DNA of 64,000 nt, taken from positions 39,586-103,585 of the forward strand of contig NZ_JAAOIW010000022.1 of the NCBI RefSeq assembly GCF_011440305.1, written 5' to 3'. A program made the position numbers and the translations under genes. This DNA is from Paenibacillus agricola (GTDB lineage: Bacteria; Bacillota; Bacilli; Paenibacillales; NBRC-103111). The first letter of the stretch is position 1. Every line of letters starts with the position of its first letter. A model generated the notes under the pieces. The model was not told the origin of the DNA. It worked only from the letters and a program-made list of their open reading frames with translations, and did no database searches. Below are positions 8,740-17,340 of this stretch, one piece after another.

Positions 8740-10473
8740 TCACAACAGCTCCCTAGCCTGCGCGACCAGAACCGCTTGAATCCGCTTGTTAACCTTTAGC
8801 TTCACAAAGATGCTTTTGACATGGGCTTTGACGGTATCGACAGTGACGAGCAGCCTTTCGGCAATTTGCCTATTGGTTAGACCTTCCGCTACTTGATGCA
8901 TGACCTCCAGCTCTCGGAGGGTCAAAGCAGCTTCCGGCAACGCAGCAGGAACTTTCTCTCCAATAGTGCCCCCTTCAACCTGGATGGATGCCTTCACCTG
9001 CATAATTTGTGCAGACAGCATTTGAAGAACGCTAAGCTTGTGTGGCTTAAATACATTAGTGATGAGGTTATTCTCCATGTAGAGGACTGCCGACAGAGTT
9101 CCCTGGAAAATTACTGGGATCGCGCAAGCGGAACGTACGCCGGATGTTCTCACATAAGCTTGGTTCTCGTAGCTATCCTCACAGCTCGCATCCGACACCC
9201 AAACCGCCGTCCAGCTCCTGTCTGCGTGTTCCACCAGCTCTCTCCAAACGTTCGGATCTTCGGCAATCGGGATTGCTGGCCGCACGCTCCTCCAACCGAC
9301 ACCTTCCTCCCCGCGGCTCTTCACTATCAATCCTTTCTGATCATATTCGATCCAACTGCCCCGTTGCGCTCCCGCACATTCCATTACAAGTATTAGCAGC
9401 TTTTTCGAGAGAGTCTCCAAGTCACGCTCTGCTGCGAAGGCCTGCGAGGCCTTGAACACCGTTGCCATATCTAGCATCTGCTCATAATCGATCTCCAGCA
9501 TGTCGTTATAACGTCGCTGAACAATTGGCATTTTTGCAACCATCCGAACAGATGCGGGGTAATGGCCTTCAGTCGTTTGTTCGGACAACTCCACTAAGGA
9601 AGTCGAAGCAATCCTCGACATAGCCAACTGCAGTGCTATCTCCTTAGAGGCTCCTGAATTTAAATTCCCCCAAGTACGATAACAACGTTCCAGATCAGCC
9701 TTCGCTTCAGACGCGCTCGAATAACGTTCCTCAGGCTGCTTCGCAAGCAACCGCATCACGAAGTTGGACAACCCAATTGTAACTTTACAAAGTTGATGCA
9801 ACGGCACAGGCTGTCTGGCCTTATGGGCATAAGCCCATTCCAAGGGATCTGTCGCTTCCAGAGGCAGTGAGCCGCACAATGCCTCGTACAGAGTCACTCC
9901 CAAGGAGTACAAATCACTTGTCACATCGATATTGCCACCTCTGGACTGGGTACGTTCAGGTGCCATATAGGGTGGACTTCCTTCGTCTGGAGCACCGAAG
10001 AAGCGTCCGCCTTCAGTAACCGCATCATTAAATCCGGTCAAAAAAACCTCTAAGGATTCCAGCTTCACCAATACCGTATCGGGTCTAACATTCATATGAA
10101 TAATCTGTCGTGTATGAAGTTCATGTAGAACTACAAGCAGCCTAATTGCGATTGGATAGAAACGTTCAAGCGGTAACGGACCTCGACTCATCTCGTGGCG
10201 GAGCGGGACGCTCTGAATAATATCGTACACCAGTGCCAGGGAGCCCCTATCTCTCAATAGTGCGCAAGGCCGAAAGATCCCCGACACATCCAAGTCTGAT
10301 AACAGCTCGTATTCGTGACTTAGCTTAGCGCTCTCGACCATCATCCGCTGTCCTGGCTTGGCCGTCTTGATGACAACTAGCTTGGATAAGGCATCATCCT
10401 TCGCATGAACGACCCACACGTTCTCGTCTTCGTAGATCGTATGAAGATACGTATATCCGGGTATATCCTGCAT
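8740..10473 (-). CDS. Pseudokinase-GAF-LuxR transcriptional regulator of the peptide cluster
   Basis: A 577-residue regulator. Residues 1-270 have a Ser/Thr kinase fold with the VAIK-type lysine (VVIK, Lys36) and an APE-like MAPE motif, but the HRD loop is HMN (Asp replaced by Asn128) and DFG is GFN, so it is probably a pseudokinase. Residues about 345-500 form a GAF domain. Residues about 512-577 are a LuxR HTH (LTLRELEVMHQVAEG, TVKAHVKSIFVKL). It resembles the large kinase-ATPase-GAF sensors but lacks their AAA ATPase. GAGGAG precedes the ATG. It probably activates the adjacent precursor operon through the inverted repeat between them. Confidence 0.85.
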   Translation of the reverse strand: MQDIPGYTYLHTIYEDENVWVVHAKDDALSKLVVIKTAKPGQRMMVESAKLSHEYELLSDLDVSGIFRPCALLRDRGSLALVYDIIQSVPLRHEMSRGPLPLERFYPIAIRLLVVLHELHTRQIIHMNVRPDTVLVKLESLEVFLTGFNDAVTEGGRFFGAPDEGSPPYMAPERTQSRGGNIDVTSDLYSLGVTLYEALCGSLPLEATDPLEWAYAHKARQPVPLHQLCKVTIGLSNFVMRLLAKQPEERYSSASEAKADLERCYRTWGNLNSGASKEIALQLAMSRIASTSLVELSEQTTEGHYPASVRMVAKMPIVQRRYNDMLEIDYEQMLDMATVFKASQAFAAERDLETLSKKLLILVMECAGAQRGSWIEYDQKGLIVKSRGEEGVGWRSVRPAIPIAEDPNVWRELVEHADRSWTAVWVSDASCEDSYENQAYVRTSGVRSACAIPVIFQGTLSAVLYMENNLITNVFKPHKLSVLQMLSAQIMQVKASIQVEGGTIGEKVPAALPEAALTLRELEVMHQVAEGLTNRQIAERLLVTVDTVKAHVKSIFVKLKVNKRIQAVLVAQARELL

Positions 10474-10955
10474 ATTTTCTCCTCTGCCAAGCCTTTTTGT
10501 TTATTTTACAACATTCGACAGAAAAAGCAGAGAAAATATATCGCTACAAGTAGGAGAGAAGACTCATCCGTTAGCATCTTCTCCAGCAAGCAATTATGTG
10601 CAATAATCATACCCCCAAATCTCATCTTCAGCCTATAAGTGAAAACAGCCTTATAGCCAATGCGGAAACATGGACCATCCTTTTAACACTTATTTCTCAA
10701 AATTAGTATGATTAATTAGGTTATAATCCTTAATGATTTCTTCATAGAGACCTACGCGCCTTCGTAACGTCCATTCAAATAACGTCTTTACATCTTCAAA
10801 AATAAAGGGCTTAACTCTGTAGGTATTGCCCTCCGAGTAACTTCATCCTGTACTCAATGTTCGTAAAAGCCTACACAAATGGCATTATGCATATAATCAC
10901 TTCTTCTATATTGATTAAAGCACCATTCTGCAAAACTATACAGCATAATCCCAGG
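10474..10955. other. Intergenic region, mostly featureless
   Basis: Upstream region of the regulator. No intact gene is visible. It includes the short unidentified coding remnant listed separately at 10690-10838. Confidence 0.4.
10690..10838 (-). pseudogene. C-terminal remnant of an unidentified protein
   Basis: The minus strand reads through about 48 codons ending in LYEEIIKDYNLINHTNFEK and a stop. Before that it contains KPFIFEDVKTLFEW. The residue mix looks protein-like, but there is no start codon or ribosome site and I do not recognise the family. Confidence 0.25.
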
Positions 10956-11270
10956 TCAGCGGGAAATAGGTAATTCCTGAAACACAAGGAGTGGATATGT
11001 TTGCTCTGCATTGTTAACTGCTTCCTGATTGACACTGACGGAGAAATCCGCAACTTGGGCGGTATAACGCTCATTACGGAATGAACCGCCCATATCGAGC
11101 TCCTGCTTTACGCTCATCAGAATATCAAGACCAACGGATAAGCCGCTTTCCTGACTCCAGTTCAAACGCAGCGCCGTCGCCTGACCGACCAGATCATCGG
11201 TATGTAGGTAATATCCTTATACTTCAGCAGCGGGTATTTCAAGTGTGTATTGTCTAGCTGAATGGTGCTA
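10956..11270 (-). pseudogene. Remnant of a stalk-domain / copper amine oxidase-like surface protein
   Basis: The minus strand reads LKYPLLKYKDITYIP, then after a one-base frameshift LNWSQESGLSVGLDI, and later VNNAEQTYPLLVFQ. The repeated YPLL-(K/F)-(Y/F)-(K/Q) element followed by a Trp-containing SQESGL strand is typical of Paenibacillus stalk-domain wall proteins. The piece lacks a start, contains a frameshift and ends near the ArsR stop. Confidence 0.5.
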
Positions 11271-11273
11271 AAC

Positions 11274-11588
11274 TCATTCTTCTTCTTCCTCCTCTAATAG
11301 TTGGTTTAAGCGCAACATATTCGTATTCCAGAACTTGTTGTAGAAAGTCAACCAATTATGAATTTCTCTGAGCGGAGCGTCGTTTAACCTAAATCGCGTT
11401 TCTTTGCCGACTTTTCGGTCAAGTACAAGTCCGGCCTCTTTAAGGATTGACAAATGCTTGGATACTGCTGTACGGCCCATTTGAAACTGTGCCGTTAATT
11501 CATGAAGCGGTATCTCCTCTGCCTCTGCTAACAGACGAATCAGTCGGCGTCTGGTTGGATCTGCAATCGCGTCAAACACATCCCGCAA
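11274..11588 (-). CDS. ArsR/SmtB-type transcriptional regulator
   Basis: A 104-residue winged-helix protein opening with the family hallmark DVFDAIADPTRRRLIRLLAE. A recognition helix follows, with GRTAVSKHLSILKEAGLV, and the tail is acidic. Members of this subgroup lack metal-binding cysteines and usually sit next to an SRPBCC (AHSA1) gene in the same direction. Here only a truncated SRPBCC remains and it points the opposite way, so the locus has been rearranged. The start is TTG at 11588 with no clear ribosome site, because the natural upstream sequence seems to have been lost. Confidence 0.75.
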   Translation of the reverse strand: MRDVFDAIADPTRRRLIRLLAEAEEIPLHELTAQFQMGRTAVSKHLSILKEAGLVLDRKVGKETRFRLNDAPLREIHNWLTFYNKFWNTNMLRLNQLLEEEEEE

Positions 11589-11597
11589 CTGGGTTGT

Positions 11598-11842
11598 TCT
11601 CGCTCACAACACCCTCTCCTAAGCATGGAGAAGTGCTTATCGTGGACGCACCAAACCGGGTGTCCTATACTTGGGCCAGCGGAGGGGAGAAGCACACGGT
11701 CACCTGGACGCTGCAGGATTTAGGAGACGGAAAGGTTAACCTTCATCTCGAACAAACCGGATTCGCCAATGCTCAAGGTCTCGAAGGCGCTAGGTATGGC
11801 TGGGGTAAATGGTGCGGCGAGCTTAAAAAGGTATTAGCCTAG
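11598..11842 (+). pseudogene. SRPBCC/AHSA1-family protein, C-terminal half only
   Basis: About 80 codons encode the C-terminal half of an AHSA1-like protein: VLIVDAPNRVSYTW, HTVTWTLQDLGDGKVNLHLEQTGF and the final helix WGKWCGELKKVL. The N-terminal half is missing. The break lies at the start codon of the divergently placed ArsR gene, consistent with an inversion or deletion inside an ArsR-AHSA1 pair. Confidence 0.7.
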
Positions 11843-12574
11843 TTGTGTAGTCTCGCAGCAGGCATTTGGTTTGCCATTCATATTCGGGCACATGCGTATC
11901 CGTTTCTCCAGACTACGCTCTTTAAGAACCCCTTGTACAGAATCGGCGTTATAATCGGATTTCTTATGTTCAGCGCGATTATGACGATGATGTTTTTGCT
12001 GCCGCTGATGCTGTTTCAGTTATATGCTTTAAGTGCCGATACGATAGGATCGATAGGATCAGTCATGTTTCCCGGCGCAATCTGTGCGGCGTTGTGCGGA
12101 AAAATAGCCCGAAATATCGTTGTGAAAAAAGGGACCCGTTATGTTACGTTCACCGGGTTGGGTTTGATCGCTCTTGGATTTGCGCTAATTTGGATAAGCA
12201 TTGATCAATGGGTGTGGTGGATAGCGGCGGCCTTGGTAGTCATGAACATGGGGTATGCTTTTTCGCAAACATCAATAACCGAAAGCGTATCCTCCACGCT
12301 CCGCGGGAATCAGATCGGAATCAGCATGGGATTGTTTAGTTTGGGCATGTTTATTGCACAAGCTCTGGGCACAGCTATGGCGGCTAAATTGCTGGATGTT
12401 TCCTTTCTAGCATTTCCGTTACATTCGTTCGTTATGGAGAAACAGTCGTTGGTGTACGTTAATTTAACGCTTTTAATGATTCTGGTTATATTGTGCAGTT
12501 CTTTTATGTACTTCTTATTTTCACGGCGTGCAAGCCAAACCTCAAATTTAGGAGCTGAGAGTCATGGGAATTAA
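11843..12574 (+). pseudogene. MFS transporter, C-terminal half
   Basis: An open frame of about 243 codons with six to seven hydrophobic segments and GTRYVTFTGLGLIALG, matching the second half of a drug-efflux MFS permease of the DHA2 type. It begins in mid-protein right after the SRPBCC stop, with no ribosome site, so the N-terminal half has been deleted. The end (FSRRASQTS) overlaps the VOC gene start by 11 bases, showing the original operon. Confidence 0.7.
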
Positions 12575-12941
12575 ATTCGATATGATCGGCATTGTTGTGA
12601 AAGACATGAAAAAGGCTTTAGACTTCTATCGCATACTTGGATTGGAAATACCGGAGCGTGCCAACGACGACATACACGTTGAGGTTGCGCAAAGCGGTTT
12701 CCGACTGGCCTTTGACACACAAAAAACCATTAAAGACATTTATGGCGGTTGGGACGAGCCCGCAGGTCATCGTATTGAGCTGGCATTTCTGTGCGACAAC
12801 CACGAAACGGTAGACAAGTTGTTCGATAGAATAACGGAGCATGGATACAGCGGACACCGCGAGCCATGGGATGCTGTCTGGAGGCAGCGCTATGGGATTG
12901 TGCAGGACCCCGATGGCAATTTAATCAGTCTCTTTGCTTAG
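12564..12941 (+). CDS. VOC-superfamily (glyoxalase/bleomycin resistance-like) protein
   Basis: A 125-residue vicinal oxygen chelate protein with two beta-alpha-beta-beta-beta modules: FDMIGIVVKDMKKALDFYRILGLEIP at the start and YGIVQDPDGNLISLF at the end. Possible metal ligands are His31 (DIHVEV) and a C-terminal acidic residue. Substrate cannot be predicted. TTAGGAGC precedes the ATG by about 10 bases and the gene overlaps the truncated MFS frame, so the two were one operon. A strong terminator lies about 270 bases downstream. Confidence 0.8.
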   Translation: MGIKFDMIGIVVKDMKKALDFYRILGLEIPERANDDIHVEVAQSGFRLAFDTQKTIKDIYGGWDEPAGHRIELAFLCDNHETVDKLFDRITEHGYSGHREPWDAVWRQRYGIVQDPDGNLISLFA

Positions 12942-13214
12942 CAGTGGCTCATAGAAAGTAGCCGGCTTTCTTCAAATGAAGGAAATTGGCTTTGTGCTGG
13001 TCATTCCGCTAAAGGGACACGAGGGAGTTAAACAAACAGGCTGCAGTTGGTACTATATTTCACTCATAAAAAAGAACTCTCCAGACTTGGAAGGTTTTTA
13101 CACTTATATAAATGCGTTTGCGGGTAGTGTCAGCTACGCTGGAATTCCCCCTTTGTGGTGCAGCGCTGGTCTTGCAGTGCATGAATGACTAACGGCACGA
13201 TAGTTCAATAAACT

Positions 13215-13241
13215 AACAGGCTGCCGTGGCAGCCTGTTTTT
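13215..13241 (+). terminator. Rho-independent terminator
   Basis: AACAGGCTGCC pairs perfectly with GGCAGCCTGTT and is followed by TTT. It ends the VOC transcript. The 270 bases between gene and terminator hold a short open frame without a ribosome site. Confidence 0.8.
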
Positions 13242-13513
13242 GCGCAAGTATGGCGAATGATCCAATAAATATACCTTAGCGTACGTTTGCGCGTTATGTT
13301 GGCGGGACCCCTTTTGGGCGATATAATCTTGCTAAATGTCAACCCCATGCAAAGTATCGCCTCTATAACTAGGCTCTGCATGAGGATGTTGAAATACCTG
13401 ACAATCGAATCTTTATTTATTCTCAATGATATCCCACCTTCTTATTGAATTTTTAATCTAAACCTGTAATTATTAACCTGCATTTTCATTTCTATGCTCC
13501 CTTCCCTCTATGG

Positions 13514-14485
13514 CTACAAACCAATACCATCAGCAGCATTCTCTATAAAAAGAGACTTCGGCCGAATATACTTTCTAACCGATGCCACTGTTGTGTGCCG
13601 TGTCTGCACCATAATTGCCCGCTCGCTTTTTCCTGCTTGCCAGGAAACCGTGGCTAAACCGGACCGCAAGCTGTGACCAGCAAATTCCGTTTCATCTAGA
13701 CCTGCCGCAGCCGCATAAATTTTGACGACCCTCGCAACCGCCCTGTCGGATAGGCGCTTCGGCAAAATGGCTCCATGCCTGTTCATTGGGCGAAATACAG
13801 GACCACTTGTAAGGCCCGCCGCCTCAATCCACGCTTGATAGGCCGTGACAGGGCACGTTTCCGGTTTGGTGCCTCGGGGGATGCCTATCGATTGCCCTTT
13901 CCCTTCCTGGTCCGTTTTAGAGCGGCGAATATTAACAACGAGCCCTTTAGGAACAAACCCAATGTCCTCCACATCGAGGCCAACTAATTCACTCCGCCGG
14001 AAAGCTCCAGCAAACCCTAGCAAAACCATTGCTCGATCCCGTGCACCCAGCAGGCTATTTGGGATAGCGGCAAGCATCGGCAGCAGCACTTCCAGGACGA
14101 TCGGCTGTTTCCCCTTTTCCTCAACTCCATGCAATCGCCGGATGCCGGCCCAAATAACAGACCGAATATTCTTCGTATTTGGTGATGCATGCCCAGCCAA
14201 TTCGTGGGCTGTGGCGATCGTGCTCATACGCCGGCTAATGGTACTTGCTTTATATCCGGAATTGGCCAGCGCTGTTAGATAAAGGCCGTAGGTTTCTTCG
14301 TTGGTGGGCAGAGAAGGCAATCTGTGTTGCTCGCACCAATCCTCGAAATGGTGCCAATTCGTTTTATAAGATTTTCGTGTATTGTCTGCTTTCGACGCGG
14401 ACTGGTATGTCTTCATTTGCTCCTTGAGTGTTTGCAGTTCAGCCTCCACCCGTTCCAGTTCCTGCCTCACTTTATTGCCTAACAA
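13514..14485 (-). CDS. Cre-like tyrosine recombinase
   Basis: A 323-residue site-specific recombinase. An N-terminal core-binding domain (about 35-130, SKADNTRKSYKTNWHHFEDWC) is followed by the catalytic domain. Catalytic features are the first Arg in FAGAFRRSELVGL, Lys in RRSKTDQ, GHSLRSG (His-x-x-Arg), RHTT and the nucleophile Tyr in VRKYIRP. The spacing of GHSLRSG, IM and YIR parallels Cre. The start is TTG at 14485 preceded by GAGGAGGGG; the ATG at -8 hits a stop at once. A lox-like 14-7-14 palindrome lies 545 bases upstream, and a coiled-coil plasmid-type protein is divergent. It probably resolves or integrates a mobile replicon. Confidence 0.88.
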   Translation of the reverse strand: MLGNKVRQELERVEAELQTLKEQMKTYQSASKADNTRKSYKTNWHHFEDWCEQHRLPSLPTNEETYGLYLTALANSGYKASTISRRMSTIATAHELAGHASPNTKNIRSVIWAGIRRLHGVEEKGKQPIVLEVLLPMLAAIPNSLLGARDRAMVLLGFAGAFRRSELVGLDVEDIGFVPKGLVVNIRRSKTDQEGKGQSIGIPRGTKPETCPVTAYQAWIEAAGLTSGPVFRPMNRHGAILPKRLSDRAVARVVKIYAAAAGLDETEFAGHSLRSGLATVSWQAGKSERAIMVQTRHTTVASVRKYIRPKSLFIENAADGIGL

Positions 14486-14715
14486 AGCATCCCCTCCTCT
14501 GCGAAATAGTAAACGTATTAACTAAAGCCCAAAGGCTTATCCTCTTTCGTTAATCCGTAGTCGCTAATACATCCATAAAACGATCCTTCTATTTTTATTA
14601 ATTCCGTTAAATATTCACTCCTTAAAGTTTACATAACATATATTACCGCCCCTTATTGCGAGTAACCCATTGCTGCTTTAACCAGCTTGCTTACAAAGGG
14701 TTACAACCAATCAAT

Positions 14716-14913
14716 TTATTGTATCTTATTGCCGACCATTTTTTCGGCAAATTCCGCTTCGTATGTAAACTGGGGGACAGATCTGCCGGCATTTACAAAA
14801 GCACTAGGCCACAAACTCCAATTCTTTAAGCTATTCCAGTCCATTTCTTTGACCATGTGGCCATAATGGTACTTGGCTTCCTTTAGTAGTTTAGCCCTTT
14901 GTTTGCTCGGCAT
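14716..14913 (-). CDS. Small hypothetical protein between recombinase and lox-like site
   Basis: A 65-codon open frame opening MPSKQRAKLLKEAKYHYGHM and rich in Lys, Trp and Phe. The ribosome site is weak and no family is recognised. It lies in the recombinase direction inside an otherwise gene-free interval. It may be real or chance. Confidence 0.3.
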   Translation of the reverse strand: MPSKQRAKLLKEAKYHYGHMVKEMDWNSLKNWSLWPSAFVNAGRSVPQFTYEAEFAEKMVGNKIQ

Positions 14914-15029
14914 TCAAATTACCATCATTTCTTTTGTTATCTGTGCCCAAAAACCTTTAACTGCTTGCCCAAGTTTTTCTAGCCAAAATGTACCCTCCCT
15001 CTCTTTTTCCTTTTTTCAACAATCTCTTC

Positions 15030-15064
15030 CTAACGTCCGATACGCTTATAGTATCGGACGTTAG
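15030..15064. other. lox/dif-like recombination site (14-7-14 perfect palindrome)
   Basis: Perfect inverted arms CTAACGTCCGATAC and GTATCGGACGTTAG flank the asymmetric 7-base spacer GCTTATA. Tyrosine recombinase core sites have this architecture (loxP 13-8-13, dif 11-6-11). Neither strand has a following T-run, so a terminator is unlikely. It sits between the Cre-like gene and the coiled-coil gene. Confidence 0.6.
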
Positions 15065-15133
15065 AAACCTGCCTCCAGCATACCATAATCCACTACCAAT
15101 TTCATCTATTATTTTACATTTATTTATGATATA

Positions 15134-15195
15134 GTTAACCATAATACAATGGTTAACTGGTTAACTTCTTTTATAATCAATGTTTTATGGTTAAC
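15134..15195. repeat. Four TGGTTAAC operator/iteron copies
   Basis: TGGTTAAC occurs at 15150-15157, 15158-15165 and 15188-15195, with an inverted copy (GTTAACCA) at 15134-15141, all within 90 bases upstream of the coiled-coil gene. Direct plus inverted copies at this position suggest autoregulation, or iterons for replication or partition. Confidence 0.55.
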
Positions 15196-15222
15196 TTTAA
15201 ATATAATATGGAGATGGTTTGA

Positions 15223-16092
15223 ATGTCAAAAATAGTGACGAAGGGCATTAAAATGACGGAAGAAAGAATGGCCTTAGTGAATGCCCGCATTGCAGCCTCA
15301 GGCTTGGAGGCTGACGAGTACCTGGAATCCCTTATGGCCTTGGAGACTATGAAAGACCTGCAAAAACGGAACCCCACTGCTTCGCATACCCTGAGGGAAA
15401 TTGAAAAACTCGTGAACCGGATCTACCATGCTACAGCCCGGATTTATGAAGAAGGCGAGAATTCGGTCGATGACCTTAAGGGGCAATCCGCTGCTTTTGC
15501 AATGGAGCGGGAAGCAGAGCGGGAAGCCGCCCGGCAAGAAAACAAGATTTTACTCAAGAAGCTGGCCCAAAAAGATGAGGAACTGGCCGTCGCGAACAAA
15601 CAGGCCAATGAATACCGCCTGCAGGCCGAACAAGCTGCTAAAGCGGGCACCGCGTTAGAGGAACTCGCCCGCCTTTCTAAAGATAAGGCTGCCCAGTTGG
15701 AAGCCCAATTAGGAGTGCTGCAAGCTGCAGCAGGGGAAGCTGCAGCTTTGAGGGAACATCTCCTGTTTAGCGAAAATAAGCGAAAGGAAAATATGGAACA
15801 ACACCAGGAAGCTGAACGGCTGCTCCGGGAAGAAGCCAGTGAACTGCGGCGGGAAGCCGCCCGCAGCCAGCAAGCTGCCCAAGAGGCAGAGGCCCGCTAC
15901 CATCACCAATCGGAGTTCCAGCTTAAACAAAAGGAGATGGAGAGCCGGGAGTTGTTGTTGAAGGAGAAGGAGGAGTGGCAGGAGAAATTGGCCGCCGCCA
16001 ATGAACAGCATGCAACACGGCTTGCTCAGCTAATAGACAGGCTCTCCAGGCCAGTGGTAGAGGATCTGAACATGCAGACGCCTAAAATTTAG
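15223..16092 (+). CDS. KfrA-like coiled-coil DNA-binding protein
   Basis: A 289-residue protein. The first 60 residues (ITKGIKMTEERMALVNARIA and DEYLESLMALETMKDL) look like a small ribbon- or helix-turn-helix DNA-binding domain. From about residue 95 to 275 it is an uninterrupted, Glu/Ala/Lys/Gln-rich coiled coil. This plan is that of KfrA-type plasmid stability proteins, which bind repeats upstream of their own gene. GGAGATGG precedes the ATG and the TGGTTAAC array lies directly upstream. Being divergent from a Cre-like gene suggests a plasmid maintenance module. The call rests on architecture, not on close identity. Confidence 0.6.
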   Translation: MSKIVTKGIKMTEERMALVNARIAASGLEADEYLESLMALETMKDLQKRNPTASHTLREIEKLVNRIYHATARIYEEGENSVDDLKGQSAAFAMEREAEREAARQENKILLKKLAQKDEELAVANKQANEYRLQAEQAAKAGTALEELARLSKDKAAQLEAQLGVLQAAAGEAAALREHLLFSENKRKENMEQHQEAERLLREEASELRREAARSQQAAQEAEARYHHQSEFQLKQKEMESRELLLKEKEEWQEKLAAANEQHATRLAQLIDRLSRPVVEDLNMQTPKI

Positions 16093-16228
16093 TTTTAGTA
16101 GGTATTGTAAAATAAATAAAAAATGGGCTTTGTTCGTATCATTTATTGATTTTTAATACCCCCCTCTCAAAAGTTGTTACCTTGTTACCAATACTATCAA
16201 ATATAATTAAAATATCAGACCTGTTGAT

Positions 16229-17335
16229 TAACCACTAAATGGTAGAAAAAGAGCCGCCAACCCAGTAAAATGTTTGTACCCCTACAAACAATCGAAAGGT
16301 GGCGGCTCCATGAAAAAATCTACCACGATTCTATTGCCGGAGGAAGTCATATCCGTTGTTCAAATTGCCGATTACGAAGACAAAGCTCGCAAGTTTACGG
16401 TGTACCATCTGCTTCAATATTGGTGTATGGCAGCATTCGAGGAGTGGGGTAGTTATCGATATGGCGTCGACCACGCGGCTTCCATTGGCTTTTTTCAGGT
16501 AAAGCTGCGGACGTTCTATTTTCGGTATTTCAAAGCGTTATTTCACTTGCTTGTGAGCAAATGCAATCGGAAAACAAGCAGAAAGTTGGCGTTTCCTAAA
16601 GAGTAGCTTCTCATTGACTCTACGACCGTAACGGTTGGTAGAACCCGTTTGCCTTGGGCACCGTATCATGGTGAACGAGCTGGCATTAAGCTGCATGTGG
16701 CGCTACAGGCTGAAAATGAACAACCACTGAACGTCAGGTTCAAAACATGACGGTCCGGTGAGCGAGGGATTGAGCCAAGTCGATTACATCATGGTTATGG
16801 ATCGTGCCTATGGAAAGCTCGAACGTTTGGATCGTTACAAAAAGGACGGACAGTCGTTCGTCATTCGGCTACGAGACAATGTGCATCTCGAAAATCCACG
16901 TGCCTTACGTCGTCAAAAAGACATAAGTTCTTCCGTTGTTCGTGATATCACTTGCCAGCTTGGAACGCCACAGTGTCGATCTGAAGAACGCCACCGCGTA
17001 GTGGTCTTTCAGGACTGTGAAGGTCGAGAAATCCGAGTCGTTACGGACTTGATGCAAGTCACCGCCGAGCAAATTGCACAGATGTACAAAGCTCGTTGGC
17101 AGATCGAGGTGTTTTTCCACTGGATTAAACAGCATCTGAATATTCCCACTTTGTTTGGCACAACTGAAAATGCCGTGTACGGTCAACTGTTTAGAGCTAC
17201 TTTAATGGTCTACGTTTTGCTAAAATGTCTGTTTGACGCTTCAAACGCAACAATTCCTCTTTATACGAAACTCTCTTTTATCCAATTTTCACGTTTGCTC
17301 GTTCTTAATAGGCCTGCCTATTTAGCCCCCTAGAA
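16229..17335 (+). mobile_element. IS4-family element, degenerate transposase
   Basis: Transposase pieces lie at 16310-16606 (start MKKSTTILLPEEV) and 16758-17333 (VDYIMVMDRAYGKLERL with a catalytic Asp, and YKARWQIEVFFHWIKQHL, the Y-R-E region). Between them are stops and frameshifts, so it is inactive. The start codon region is inside a hairpin made of GAGCCGCCA and TGGCGGCTC, as in IS4 relatives that block read-through translation. The left edge near CTAAATGG and right edge near CCTATTTAG are tentative. Confidence 0.7.
17322..17335. repeat. 14-bp repeat, left copy (inverted partner at 18247-18260)
   Basis: TTAGCCCCCTAGAA here is repeated exactly in inverted orientation at 18247-18260. The pair brackets the truncated IS3 element and includes the tip of the IS4 element. 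Confidence 0.6.
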
Positions 17336-17340
17336 GACTT

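Noticed and set aside
12976..13188. 70-codon open frame after the VOC gene
   Set aside because: No ribosome site and no recognisable protein features; it lies in the untranslated stretch before the terminator.
15030..15064. The 14-bp inverted repeat as a transcription terminator
   Set aside because: Neither strand has a T-run after the stem, and no gene ends there. A recombination site explains the position better.
15134..15195. TGGTTAAC copies as a CRISPR array
   Set aside because: Repeats are 8 bases with irregular spacing and no spacers; no cas gene is present.
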